DNA from: Fodinibius sp052060035
GTDB taxonomy: Bacteria > Bacteroidota > Rhodothermia > Balneolales > Balneolaceae
Length of the DNA: 64,000 bases
Assembly: GCF_052060035.1 (NCBI RefSeq)
Contig: NZ_JBPOEA010000008.1
Span: 1 to 64,000, forward strand
Reading direction: 5' to 3'
Both the position numbers and the translations under genes were made by a program. The notes under the pieces are model-generated. The model made no database searches. It saw nothing but the letters and a program-made list of their open reading frames with translations, and was not told where the DNA came from. How positions within the stretch are numbered: position 1 is the stretch's first letter; each line of letters begins with the position of its first letter. This document shows positions 16,709-25,819 of the stretch, piece by piece.

Positions 16709-17875
16709 ATGGCAAGTTTAACCAAGAGAAACGGGTACTACTCGATAGTTTTTAAATCCACCTTAAATGGTAAGTCTTATAAAAAGACCTATGCCCTCGG
16801 TACTAAATACAAAAAAATAGCCGAGCAAAAGAAACTGGAATACGAGAAGCTTTATGATGCTGGTCAAATAAATCCATTTGATGACAATTGGAATCTGCAG
16901 GATTATGAAAAAGAGCAAGAGCTGGAAGGAACCTCTCTAACCAGTCCAATAATTAATACCCTTCAGAAGCAATTCTTGAGGGAGAAAACTAACGTTACTG
17001 AGAAAACGAGAAGAACATATAAATACATCATTCGGCAATTCATGGATCAGGTTGGCCATAGTATGCCAGTCACAATGATTGACGCCAATGATATCAGAGC
17101 TTTTTGCCTGCGACCTAAATTGGCAAACGCTTCAAAAAGAAATTACCTAAAACACTTAAAAGCATTCTTTAATTGGGTGGTCGAAAAAGAAGTATTAGAA
17201 GTCAATCCCTGTGATAAGGTTGGCTTGCCTAAGACTAGAGATAATCTCGTTGACAAAATTATTGATGAAGAAGAGCTCAACGAAATTTTCAAAAAGTTCA
17301 AGGCATACCAGAAGAAGCACCAAAAGTCTGGCGCGATCTCTACCTATGAGCAAAAACAACATTGGTTTATCCCGCTTATTACTTTAGCCTTTTACACCGG
17401 ACTTCGCAGAAAGGAGATTATTCAACTTCGATGGGAGCATGTAAATCTGAAGAATCGATTTCTCAGAGTTACCGACACTAAAAATGGTTATGAACGCACG
17501 GTTCCCATTTTTGATAAACTTTATACGGAATTAAGTAAGTGGCACATATTTAACGGAAAACCTAAAAAGGGACTTGTGTTCCCCAGTCCGCGATCAGTAC
17601 CCAATGGTGAACTTGCTTTAATGGGTGATAATGTATCGAAACGATTCAAGTATTACGCAACCGAAGAGGCCAAACTAAAAGACTCTATCCACTTTCACGG
17701 TCTCCGGCACTCCTGTGCTACCTTCCTATTACGCAACGGTTTTAATGTAATCGAAGTGAAGAATATGTTGGGGCACAAAAGCTTGGAGGTAACCAACAAA
17801 TATGTTCACCTCGTAGCTAATGACTTGCTAAACACGGCTAATAGGAATGGACTTATAACCAAATCAATAGGTTAG
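16709..17875 (+). CDS. int: Tyrosine recombinase / element integrase
   Basis: A 388-residue phage-type integrase. The N-terminal 60 residues (MASLTKRNGYYSIVF) look like an arm-binding domain, residues 85-175 are the SAM-like core-binding domain, and the catalytic domain has R233 (TGLRRKE), K258, H330-x-x-R333 (HGLRH), H356 (LGHKS) and nucleophile Y365. All catalytic residues are present, so it should be active. It sits beside a tRNA-Arg fragment and probably inserts the element there. Confidence 0.9.
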   Translation: MASLTKRNGYYSIVFKSTLNGKSYKKTYALGTKYKKIAEQKKLEYEKLYDAGQINPFDDNWNLQDYEKEQELEGTSLTSPIINTLQKQFLREKTNVTEKTRRTYKYIIRQFMDQVGHSMPVTMIDANDIRAFCLRPKLANASKRNYLKHLKAFFNWVVEKEVLEVNPCDKVGLPKTRDNLVDKIIDEEELNEIFKKFKAYQKKHQKSGAISTYEQKQHWFIPLITLAFYTGLRRKEIIQLRWEHVNLKNRFLRVTDTKNGYERTVPIFDKLYTELSKWHIFNGKPKKGLVFPSPRSVPNGELALMGDNVSKRFKYYATEEAKLKDSIHFHGLRHSCATFLLRNGFNVIEVKNMLGHKSLEVTNKYVHLVANDLLNTANRNGLITKSIG

Positions 17876-17967
17876 AATTTCTTAAAAAATGTTGATTTTA
17901 AAAGTGCATTTTGTTCTGAAAAGTCATTTCTTTTTGCGGCAATAATAAACGCATCAAAGGAATGTTC

Positions 17968-18249
17968 ATGACAGCACAAGACCCCAAGGATTCTCTTCTA
18001 CAAACTATAGCTACCCTGGAAGCCAAGCTCGATTTTGTTTTAGACTCCATCATGGTACAACCCGACAAATCGAAATATATGACGGCCCAAGAGATTCAGG
18101 CAGAATTTGGCATTTCGCATCGCACGATTTTAAACCGGAGCAATTTCCTTCCGGGTCATAAGAAATATATTCCTAGTTTTCAGGCAGGGGCTCGTCGAAA
18201 ATACTTTGAGCGGCGTGTGATAGAACGGATGTTTAAACAGAACGGCTAA
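17968..18249 (+). CDS. Small helix-turn-helix protein, possible excisionase
   Basis: A 93-residue protein. The ATG at 17968 is chosen because AAAGGA sits 6 bp before it; an ATG two codons earlier touches the ribosome site. The C-terminal half (MTAQEIQAEFGISHRTILNRS, RKYFERRVIERMF) is a winged-helix/MerR-like DNA-binding unit like those of excisionases and helix-turn-helix-17 proteins. Its place right after the integrase supports a directionality-factor role. Confidence 0.6.
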   Translation: MTAQDPKDSLLQTIATLEAKLDFVLDSIMVQPDKSKYMTAQEIQAEFGISHRTILNRSNFLPGHKKYIPSFQAGARRKYFERRVIERMFKQNG

Positions 18250-18263
18250 ACTGGCAGTCGCTC

Positions 18264-18674
18264 CTACAGTGCTCTTTTCAGCAAGTCCAACAGGGCTGAC
18301 ATAACATCCGGGTCAAGTTTCAGCTCCGGGTGTTCTTCCAGCTGCTGATCTATCTCTGACACCAATCCTTTGATCTCCACCATCCTATTCTCAAGTAGCT
18401 GCTTTTGCTTCAGCTCGGTTTTAAGCTCCTCCTCATTGCCGATCACAAAATGTGGCCCTTCTCCGGTCAATAGCCAATTTATATTAATACCTGCCTCGGC
18501 AAAATGACGTAACGTGGAGCTATTCACCTCACTTTTCGTGCCATTCTTCAGTTCAGATATGACGGAGCGATTAGCTCCCGTTTGGCGCTGCATTTCTGAA
18601 ACGTTCCCATCATAATATTCCTCCAGCAAATATTGAATATTTTCCTGGAGGATATCCTGTTCAATTTCTTCCAC
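18264..18674 (-). CDS. XRE-family repressor (CI-like)
   Basis: A 136-residue protein with an N-terminal helix-turn-helix (VSEMQRQTGANRSVISELKNG), the INWLLTGEG motif typical of phage and Bacteroidota XRE repressors, and a C-terminal coiled coil rich in Glu/Lys instead of a peptidase domain. It is the only minus-strand gene of the early module and is divergent from the early operon at 18870, with operator-like repeats between. It is the likely lysogeny or quiescence repressor; without a LexA-like domain, induction would need another signal. Confidence 0.75.
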   Translation of the reverse strand: MEEIEQDILQENIQYLLEEYYDGNVSEMQRQTGANRSVISELKNGTKSEVNSSTLRHFAEAGININWLLTGEGPHFVIGNEEELKTELKQKQLLENRMVEIKGLVSEIDQQLEEHPELKLDPDVMSALLDLLKRAL

Positions 18675-18738
18675 TTTTTTGTCCTTACTTAAGTGATTGT
18701 TTTAGCCGTACTTGCATTCTCTCTTCATAGTCAAATGT

Positions 18739-18825
18739 TGTAATCGCGACATATTTTTATTGTTTCGTTGTTATCGCGTCACTAAATTAGGCCCTGCGGT
18801 AACGGTAATGTTTACCGATAACGCG
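18739..18825. promoter_or_regulatory. Operator cluster between repressor and early operon
   Basis: Three related words occur: TGTAATCGCGAC (18739-18750), TGTTATCGCGTC (18769-18780) and, inverted, GATAACGCGC (about 18816-18825). A palindrome CGGTAA-TGT-TTACCG occupies 18803-18817. This layout between divergent repressor and early genes matches a phage-type switch. Confidence 0.55.
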
Positions 18826-18869
18826 CTTATAATACTGCTAACCAACATTATTAAAAAGAGAATTTTTCA

Positions 18870-19169
18870 GTGTACTCAGCTATAACCAAATATGATATAA
18901 ACCAGCTACGGCTAAGCATCATCAAAGGCCAGATAATCGATCAATACGACACCATTGATGAGTTTCGGAGGGCCGTATACCCACAGATAAAGCTTAACAC
19001 TTTTCGACAGTGGTTCAAAAAACCATACTACATTTCAGACCAGCGCTTGTGTAACATGGAGCAAGCATTAGGGATTTCAGAGCAGACGCTCACCACTCGG
19101 CTTACCGATGAGTTCGATCTTTCTATTGACGCTCTTCGCAAAGCCAAAGGCATTCAACTATCCACCTGA
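18870..19169 (+). CDS. Cro-like small DNA-binding protein (putative)
   Basis: A 99-residue protein, the first gene of the early operon. It is mostly helical with IDEFRRAVYPQIKLNTFRQWF and a second helical unit MEQALGISEQTLTTRL, consistent with a helix-turn-helix. Position opposite the XRE repressor suggests a cro-like or early regulatory role. No named family was recognised. A 10-bp leader word, GCTAACCAAC (18837-18846), also precedes the late operon at 38169-38178. Confidence 0.5.
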   Translation: MYSAITKYDINQLRLSIIKGQIIDQYDTIDEFRRAVYPQIKLNTFRQWFKKPYYISDQRLCNMEQALGISEQTLTTRLTDEFDLSIDALRKAKGIQLST

Positions 19170-19172
19170 CAA

Positions 19173-19439
19173 ATGACCATGGCTACCATACGCACCCGCT
19201 ATACCCTTGGGGATACCATTGAATTTCTTGACAGCGATGGCATCCATTGCAAAGAAACCGTCCGTATGATCGAAACACAGATCGTAGAAGGTTACGACCT
19301 CTGGGTGATTTACGGATATGGAGACAATCTATATGACCTCAACCATGTGAGTGAACACAAAATTTTAATATCTCAAAAACGAATAAATGAGCAGCAGCAA
19401 CAGCCGGGAAGGCTCTCTAAAGCTACTATCACCCAATAA
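19173..19439 (+). CDS. Hypothetical protein in the early operon
   Basis: An 88-residue beta-rich protein (TRYTLGDTIEFLDSDGI, GYDLWVIYGYGDNLYDL) resembling a small SH3- or Tudor-like barrel followed by a disordered C-terminal tail. It starts 3 bp after the cro-like gene, and its 3' end overlaps the replication ATPase gene by 53 bp in another frame. Its function is unknown. Confidence 0.5.
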   Translation: MTMATIRTRYTLGDTIEFLDSDGIHCKETVRMIETQIVEGYDLWVIYGYGDNLYDLNHVSEHKILISQKRINEQQQQPGRLSKATITQ

Positions 19440-21525
19440 TCCACAACACCCAGATGAGTCTGAACCACCTGTAGTTTCTGATTCTCAAAAAGAACCATTT
19501 GAATATATCGACAGCTCCGATCCCTTGGATTTCGGATGGTATCGCAATGAAACCGATGGCACCAGTCGCCGCATCGGCACCTTCGACATTGAAATACACT
19601 CCAAGATCATCCGCTACAATCCCGAGACCCTTAAATGGGATTCCACACTTTATGAATGCCAGGTGAGCTGGCTTACTCCAGAAACGCGAACCCTAACCCA
19701 AAGCGAGCTCTTTGTGCTGGAGCCTGAGGACCTCTTGTCTAAGAAAGCGTTTCAGATCCAGATCTTTAAGCACTCCTACCAGTCAGCCCGGTTTAAGTCT
19801 GATGATGAAATCCTCTTCTTTATGAGTTTTCTCTGCAATCGGTGGCAACCCCAGACAGTGTATGAGTTCAATTATTATGGATTTATTGAGCATCATGGCT
19901 ACAAGTTTTACCTGACCCGTAATGCCTTAATCAACATCCCCAATGATCACCTGCGGGAGCCCCAGTACATCATTGCTCCAAATCCGGATTCCGGGCTGTT
20001 CCCCATGGTAGCTGCCGACACTACCTTTTACGTGAAGCCCGGCCGGATTGAACCGGCGCCCCTGTTTGACCTGTCGCCCCCCACGGATGGATTTTACAGT
20101 GAAGAGGAACATCATCTGTTTACCGATAAGGAATTACAATACTTTATCGATACCGTACGGGATAAGTTTGGGGAGCTCATTGCCGGCCAGCAACCCGAAA
20201 AAAAGGCTGAGGGATACCTCATCTTCTCCTACATGCTCTCGTTCCTGTTCTTTGATGAGATTTATGACGTATTCAAGCATGTCGTCTTTCTATACCTGTT
20301 TGGAGAGCCTTCTACGGGAAAAGGGCAGCTCTCGCAGATCATGCTGAATTTCTTCGGCCAGTCGTTTACAGACGTAGATTCCAACCCTACGCTTAAATCC
20401 GCTGAAAACAAGCTAGCCAACCACAGCAAGATTCCGGTCATCATGGATGAGTTCGTCCCCGGAAAAGGAAAGATTACCCCACAGGTGTTTAACATGTGGT
20501 ACGAGCTGCGACAACGTGGGGTAAGTGCTTCCCATGATCGGACCAAAAACGCTTGGAGCCCCGTGCGTTCGCAGCTGATGTTCATCTCCAACTACAAACC
20601 GACCGAAGATCACTTCCGGTCGCGGTGTATTATGATTGAATACGCGAAAGACAAACGGGGAGATGTTCAGAACCTTTGGTGGTTTGAGAATCATAAAAAC
20701 CAGATGCAACGGCTCTTCCTGTCGCTGCTTTACACCTATAATGATTTTAACCGGGAGCTGTTTAAAAGCGAGTTGCTCTGGACCAAACGTCTGCTGACTG
20801 AAGCTGTGGAGGAAGAGCTGGGACGACGAAGCGACCAAGAAGGCGTGCGATTTCAGATTAAAGACCGTCAAATCGAAAATATGGCGGCGCTTATTACGGT
20901 AGATCTGTTTGTCTGTCGGCCCAGTGACGTGCAATTCGCCGAATTCGTCGGCCAATCGCTTTCCGGGAAGGATAAGTCGGCTGCAAGCGAGGAAGACCTC
21001 CGGGAGATGCAGGACCTGCTTCGGGAGTCGCGAGTGTCCACCGAGATCTTTCGGTACGGGATCCAGTTCCTGGCCAACTCCGCTGAGCGCGAAGTCCACC
21101 AAACCCCGCTTCAGCAATTCTTGGCCAGCATAGAAGTCATGAACGATAACGGGGAGCTCCCCAAACGCTATTACGGCTGGAACAGCAAGGATGGGCTGGT
21201 GATGTACTGGAGCGGTATCTGGGACGCCTACACCAACTACAACAAGGGACGCGATTATATCAGCCAGGATATCATCCGGGAAGAAATTGAAGCACTGGAC
21301 CTGCATGGAAAGGCGAAAACCAACTACTATAGCTACGAAGATCCGATAAAGGGTACCATCAAAGAAAATCGGCACGGCTACCATATTCCTCGGAAGCACC
21401 TTACGCCGTCGTGGCTGCGGGCTTTTGGCCGGCGGGAAGAGGCCAATTTGATGATGCAGCGCGAGTCCCAACAAGGACCGGCTGAATACGCTGTTGCGGG
21501 AGCCAGTGAGGCGGCTCCTTTTTGA
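19387..21525 (+). CDS. Replicative P-loop ATPase/helicase of the mobile element
   Basis: A 712-residue protein with Walker A GEPSTGKG (306-313) and Walker B VIMDEF (about 351-356), then a sensor-like stretch QLMFISNYKP and RCIMIEYA. This is the layout of the phage and plasmid D5/SF3-type or DUF927-like replication ATPases. The N-terminal 250 residues are unassigned, and no DNA primase motif was seen. An iteron array follows immediately, so it likely unwinds that origin. It overlaps the preceding ORF by 53 bp, suggesting coupling. Confidence 0.7.
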   Translation: MSSSNSREGSLKLLSPNNPQHPDESEPPVVSDSQKEPFEYIDSSDPLDFGWYRNETDGTSRRIGTFDIEIHSKIIRYNPETLKWDSTLYECQVSWLTPETRTLTQSELFVLEPEDLLSKKAFQIQIFKHSYQSARFKSDDEILFFMSFLCNRWQPQTVYEFNYYGFIEHHGYKFYLTRNALINIPNDHLREPQYIIAPNPDSGLFPMVAADTTFYVKPGRIEPAPLFDLSPPTDGFYSEEEHHLFTDKELQYFIDTVRDKFGELIAGQQPEKKAEGYLIFSYMLSFLFFDEIYDVFKHVVFLYLFGEPSTGKGQLSQIMLNFFGQSFTDVDSNPTLKSAENKLANHSKIPVIMDEFVPGKGKITPQVFNMWYELRQRGVSASHDRTKNAWSPVRSQLMFISNYKPTEDHFRSRCIMIEYAKDKRGDVQNLWWFENHKNQMQRLFLSLLYTYNDFNRELFKSELLWTKRLLTEAVEEELGRRSDQEGVRFQIKDRQIENMAALITVDLFVCRPSDVQFAEFVGQSLSGKDKSAASEEDLREMQDLLRESRVSTEIFRYGIQFLANSAEREVHQTPLQQFLASIEVMNDNGELPKRYYGWNSKDGLVMYWSGIWDAYTNYNKGRDYISQDIIREEIEALDLHGKAKTNYYSYEDPIKGTIKENRHGYHIPRKHLTPSWLRAFGRREEANLMMQRESQQGPAEYAVAGASEAAPF

Positions 21526-21552
21526 CCCAAATGGCCGGGAATATGAGAATTA

Positions 21553-21786
21553 CTAAGAAACTGGAAATAGCGTCTTATTTTCTTAGAAACTCAAAATCCG
21601 GCCTGAATAACACCCTGTAAGTATAATAATAATAGTTAGTTAGTAAATAATAATATATCTAAGAAAACCACTAAGAAACGACTAAGAAGTCTAAGATCGG
21701 TCTAAGATATCTAAGATGAATCTTTCCCGATTTCTTAGACAGGTAACTACTGAATTTTACTGCACTTAACACCACCCTCTAAGAAA
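21553..21786. repeat. CTAAGA iteron array, candidate replication origin
   Basis: CTAAGA-type words occur at 21553, 21659, 21671, 21682, 21691, 21702, 21711 and 21779, with inverted copies at about 21580-21586 and 21731-21738. Five of the gaps are 9-12 bp, close to one helical turn. The interval is AT-rich and lies between the replicative ATPase and a small helix-turn-helix gene. No coding frame explains it. Confidence 0.65.
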
Positions 21787-21798
21787 ATAAGATAGATA

Positions 21799-22086
21799 AT
21801 GTCTAATTTTGAAAATCCTGAAGAGATAAACTATTTACCGGCGGGAACCGGCTCCAACCAAGAAGACTTCATGACCATCGGAGAAGCCATCGGTTACATG
21901 TGTGAACAGCTGGGGCGTATATCCCGGACCTCGTTCTACCGTTGCGGTTATCGCAAGATGCTGACCGTCCGCAGCTATGGCCGCAACATCCAAAACGGGC
22001 GCAAGGCCATTAAGCTGTGCCGAAAATCAGAAGTGGACGACCTAATTACCCTAATTAGGGAGAATCCGCAGGCGGAAAACCTGTAG
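21799..22086 (+). CDS. Small helix-turn-helix protein beside the iterons
   Basis: A 95-residue protein. The segment MTIGEAIGYMCEQLG, with SRTSFYR and a C-terminal RKSEVDDLITLI, resembles the helix-turn-helix-17/excisionase fold. Being next to the iterons, it may be the origin-binding or copy-control protein; excisionase is the alternative. It abuts the next gene (stop and ATG adjacent). Confidence 0.5.
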   Translation: MSNFENPEEINYLPAGTGSNQEDFMTIGEAIGYMCEQLGRISRTSFYRCGYRKMLTVRSYGRNIQNGRKAIKLCRKSEVDDLITLIRENPQAENL

Positions 22087-22614
22087 ATGGGATATATGAA
22101 AACAACCCCCGATACCACTAAACCATCTACTTTGTTGAGACATTTCTCTGATCAGCTAAATGAAATCAATCGCCAATATCACGATTACAACAAACTGCAT
22201 GTACTCATAGATGGTACGGGCCAATTCTTTCAGATTGACTATATCAATGACGCTGGAACCAGTACCCCGCTAACAGGCTGGCTTAATATGGAACAAGTTG
22301 GGACGTACCTCTACAATTACCAGAGCATGTTCTGCCTGGATCCCAACCGACTGGATCGTTTCTTCAATATGGATGAAGCTACGGCCATTGTACCTATCAG
22401 CTGGCTTTGCCCAACAAGAAAGCGTCCAAAGGGAATTGCCAACGGCTTTATCTACATGAGACAAGCGTATCAAGGGATAATACCTAGGCGAAAACCTATT
22501 TCTATTAGACCAAGTGTAGAAGAACTAGGTCTTTTTGATATTGTGGATGGGAATTCGACTTATTTTGTGGCAAAAAAAGTTGGGATAAAATCTTTACCAA
22601 TCATGTTAAAATAA
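22087..22614 (+). CDS. Hypothetical protein
   Basis: A 175-residue protein of no recognised family. An N-terminal amphipathic helix is followed by a mixed beta region (KLHVLIDGTGQFFQIDYIND). A second in-frame ATG lies 3 codons in. It follows the small helix-turn-helix gene without a gap, so it belongs to the early operon. Confidence 0.45.
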   Translation: MGYMKTTPDTTKPSTLLRHFSDQLNEINRQYHDYNKLHVLIDGTGQFFQIDYINDAGTSTPLTGWLNMEQVGTYLYNYQSMFCLDPNRLDRFFNMDEATAIVPISWLCPTRKRPKGIANGFIYMRQAYQGIIPRRKPISIRPSVEELGLFDIVDGNSTYFVAKKVGIKSLPIMLK

Positions 22615-22688
22615 GACTGACACTATGTTGACAGTATTAGTTTAAATATTAGTCTCCATTTTAGTTTTAATAAACTAAGGAAAGCAAT

Positions 22689-22994
22689 ATGATTTCACTC
22701 AAGATTGGCAATGAAGAGAGAAGAAACGGTAATATAGAAGAACGATGGATTGCTCAACAGTTTCGCAAAAGAAATGGGCAATCAGTATGTGTTAAAATGA
22801 TCATAAGAGAGGGTGACGTGAATCTTCCCTTAACTAGTGGAACTTGTTCAAATATTAGTTCAGGGGGTGGACGTCCACCTAATCGGCCAGAAAGTAAATT
22901 GATTGAGTTATGGAATAAACGAGGCCTTAATAAGAATGATATCAACGCAGGCAATCTTATTTCTTTCCTAAAACAATACGAGCGCTTTATTTAG
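22689..22994 (+). CDS. Hypothetical small protein
   Basis: A 101-residue basic protein with no recognised domain. The middle is glycine/proline rich (SGGGRPPNRPESK) and the ends are helical. An AAGG sequence precedes the start. It lies at the junction between the early module and the defence island, and codon use here becomes clearly more AT-rich. Confidence 0.4.
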   Translation: MISLKIGNEERRNGNIEERWIAQQFRKRNGQSVCVKMIIREGDVNLPLTSGTCSNISSGGGRPPNRPESKLIELWNKRGLNKNDINAGNLISFLKQYERFI

Positions 22995-23087
22995 TACAAT
23001 TAGATAACAAAACTCTTTGCGCCTTCTTTTATATTCCTACATCTTGCAAAAGTAAAAAACAGCTATCAGTAAATATCATTAGTACGT

Positions 23088-25817
23088 ATGGCATTTAAGC
23101 TCGAACAACTACCATATCAGGAAAAAGCTATACAGTCGGTAGTCGATGTATTTAAAGGGCAAGAGAAAAATACTTTTGATAATGCCTGCCATTATGGAGT
23201 TCGGTCTAATATAGGGACCCTTTCTCAGGAAGAGATACAGGAGAATATCAAAGAGGTTATTTCAAGGAATGGTATTCCTGAAGAGATGGCTCAACTCTCT
23301 ACGGACAATGATCTCTGTATCGAAATGGAGACCGGTACTGGTAAAACCTTGGTGTATCTGAAAACAATCTTTGAGCTATATAAAGAATATGGTTTCACAA
23401 AGTTTATCATATTAGTACCAAGTGTACCTATTAGAGAAGGTGTTATTTCAACCCTAAAAGACTTTGGTGACCAGCTAGAAGAGATTTACGGTTTTATTCC
23501 TGACTACTTTGAATATGATAGTGATGACCTAAACCGCGTGCGATCTTTTATTGAAGAGCAGCATCCCCAAATAATGATTATGACGCTGCAGTCCTTTAAT
23601 AAAGATGACAATATCCTGAATCGTGAGCAGCGTGAAGATCTCTTCAATAATATTCCTTACATCGAGGCGATTGGGAAAACACAACCGTTCATTATCATGG
23701 ATGAACCCCAAGAGGGAATGGATACCGAAAATTCCCAAGAGCGTATTGCCAAATTGAATCCGCTCTATAAGCTTCGTTATTCGGCTACTCATAAGGTGAT
23801 GAAGAACCTTCTTTATCGTCTTACGCCCCATGATGCGTATGAGGAAGGACTGGTGAAAAAGATTGAAGTCTTTTCAGTGGCCGAGAAAAATGATGAGGCT
23901 ACGCTAAAGCTGGAGGTGACACGTGTACGGACACGAGAAAATGGGGACCCGCAGGCGAAACTAAATGCCTGGCGGTGGAGCAAGAGTAAGGAAGCGTATG
24001 ACTTTAAAGAGACACCTTGGCTTACGGCAGGCGATAGCTTGTTTGAAGCTACGGATAATGTGAGCTACCAGGGATTTGAGATAGACCGTATTTACAAAGA
24101 TATCCGGGATCAGCAGTTTAAGGTTAAGTTCACAAACGATATAGAACTGGTTGAAAAGGAGCAGACTAAAGATTTCTCCGGTATCTTCCGAGAACAGCTA
24201 TACTGGCTAATTTGGAGTCATTTTCAAAAGCGGGATAAACTTCGTGAGCAAGGGATAAAATGCCTTTCGCTTATTTTTATTGATAAGGTTGACAATTACA
24301 TCAAAGAAGATGGGCTGGTAAGACAGCTTTTTGAAGAGGAATATGCCAAAGTTTATCAAGAAGAATACGGAGAAAAGCCTACAAAAGAGCATATAGAGAA
24401 GGTCCAGGGCAGCTATTTTGCTAAGACTACCAAAGGCGATTATACGGATAATGAGTACTCGATGAGCGTAAATAGTGAAATATATGACCGTATTCTCAAT
24501 GATAAGGAAGCTCTGCTAAATTTTGATGATCCCATAGAGTTTATCTTTTCGCACTCGGCCCTAGGAGTAGGATGGGATAACCCAAATGTGTTTAATATCG
24601 CCACCCTAAACCATTCATATAGTGAAATTAAAAAACGTCAGGAAATTGGGCGTGGGCTCCGGATATGTGTCAATCAAGATGGCCAGCGAGTTTATGATGA
24701 GGACGATGTCGAGGAAGGTAACGAGCTGAATCTACTCACCGTAGTTCCTAATGAAACGTACGAATCATTTGTCTCTCAGTACCAAGAACAAATTAAAGAG
24801 TCGTTTGGTACGGCTGATGCCGGTGCAGAGACTCGTCATACACATAAGGGTGATAAAGTTTCTGAGAAAACAATTCATCGAAATAATGAATTGTATGAGA
24901 GCAAGTCTTTTGAAGAGTTCTGGGACCGCTTAGCACGAAAAACCAATTATACGGTAAGTTTTGATGAAGAGCAGCTTGTTGAAAAAGCTACTGAGAGAAT
25001 AAATCATCTTACTATCCCTGAATATGAGGTTGAAACTCGACGGAATCGTATTCAAGAGCTGCACAGCGATCAACTAGAAGATGAATATCTTGGATCTACG
25101 TCTAAAAAGCTTAAGAAGTTTTTTGCTCCAATTGATATTGTGGAAGAGCTAAGTGAAAACACGGGCCTATCCTACAATACAACAATGGCTATAGTGAGTG
25201 GGTTAGCCAATGAAACTGAGATAGCTAAGAATCCACCACGATTTGTACAGGAAGCAAGCCGTATAATCAACCAGGTCGAAATGGAAGAAATGGTCCGTGT
25301 GATGCAGTATGATACGACCGGAGAGCAGTTTGATATCTCTGCTCTCAAGGAGAAAGTGAAAACCCATTCCGAAAATATTAAACCAACTCCTAAAAGAGGC
25401 ATTTATAATAAAATTGTATATGACAGTAAAGTAGAGAAGGAGTTTGCCGGATATGCCGATAATGATGATGAAGTCGTATGCTTTTTAAAGCTGCCGGACT
25501 TCTATAAAATTCCAATACCTACTGGGGGGACTTACAACCCTGATTTTGGGGTGGTTATTAGAAAGCGTGGGATTAAGTCCGATAAGGAAACCGAACTTCA
25601 TTTTATTATTGAGACTAAAAATACCAATGACATAGATGATCCATCTGCAATTAGTGAAAGTGAAAGAATGAAAATAAAGTGTGCCCAAAAGCATTTTGAG
25701 GCTATAGGGATAAACCTAGAAATCAATTATGCCAGCTTTAAAGGACCCATTAAGGACTGGAAAACTTTTGTAAGCGAGTCAGATATTGAATATGAAGCCC
25801 TACAAGAACAAGAATAG
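23088..25817 (+). CDS. Type III restriction enzyme, Res subunit
   Basis: A 909-residue SF2 helicase-nuclease. Walker A is METGTGKT (80-87), motif II is IIMDEPQEG, a late helicase motif is QEIGRGLR, and the C-terminal PD-(D/E)xK nuclease is seen as YNPDFGVVI followed by FIIETKN. With the Mod subunit it cuts DNA between two unmodified sites after ATP-driven movement. It starts the defence island; the mod gene follows 2 bp after its stop. The order res-mod is the reverse of the commoner mod-res. Confidence 0.85.
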   Translation: MAFKLEQLPYQEKAIQSVVDVFKGQEKNTFDNACHYGVRSNIGTLSQEEIQENIKEVISRNGIPEEMAQLSTDNDLCIEMETGTGKTLVYLKTIFELYKEYGFTKFIILVPSVPIREGVISTLKDFGDQLEEIYGFIPDYFEYDSDDLNRVRSFIEEQHPQIMIMTLQSFNKDDNILNREQREDLFNNIPYIEAIGKTQPFIIMDEPQEGMDTENSQERIAKLNPLYKLRYSATHKVMKNLLYRLTPHDAYEEGLVKKIEVFSVAEKNDEATLKLEVTRVRTRENGDPQAKLNAWRWSKSKEAYDFKETPWLTAGDSLFEATDNVSYQGFEIDRIYKDIRDQQFKVKFTNDIELVEKEQTKDFSGIFREQLYWLIWSHFQKRDKLREQGIKCLSLIFIDKVDNYIKEDGLVRQLFEEEYAKVYQEEYGEKPTKEHIEKVQGSYFAKTTKGDYTDNEYSMSVNSEIYDRILNDKEALLNFDDPIEFIFSHSALGVGWDNPNVFNIATLNHSYSEIKKRQEIGRGLRICVNQDGQRVYDEDDVEEGNELNLLTVVPNETYESFVSQYQEQIKESFGTADAGAETRHTHKGDKVSEKTIHRNNELYESKSFEEFWDRLARKTNYTVSFDEEQLVEKATERINHLTIPEYEVETRRNRIQELHSDQLEDEYLGSTSKKLKKFFAPIDIVEELSENTGLSYNTTMAIVSGLANETEIAKNPPRFVQEASRIINQVEMEEMVRVMQYDTTGEQFDISALKEKVKTHSENIKPTPKRGIYNKIVYDSKVEKEFAGYADNDDEVVCFLKLPDFYKIPIPTGGTYNPDFGVVIRKRGIKSDKETELHFIIETKNTNDIDDPSAISESERMKIKCAQKHFEAIGINLEINYASFKGPIKDWKTFVSESDIEYEALQEQE

Positions 25818-25819
25818 TT

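Noticed and set aside
16573..16755. 60-codon ORF overlapping the integrase start
   Set aside because: It covers repeat and promoter-like sequence and the integrase start in another frame, with no protein-like pattern.
20413..21474. Long minus-strand ORF (353 codons) opposite the replicative ATPase
   Set aside because: It mirrors the codons of the clear P-loop ATPase gene on the plus strand and shows no domain; it is a shadow frame.
21553..21786. CRISPR array
   Set aside because: The repeated unit is only 6-8 bp with 9-12 bp spacing in its core and no long unique spacers or cas genes; iterons fit better.
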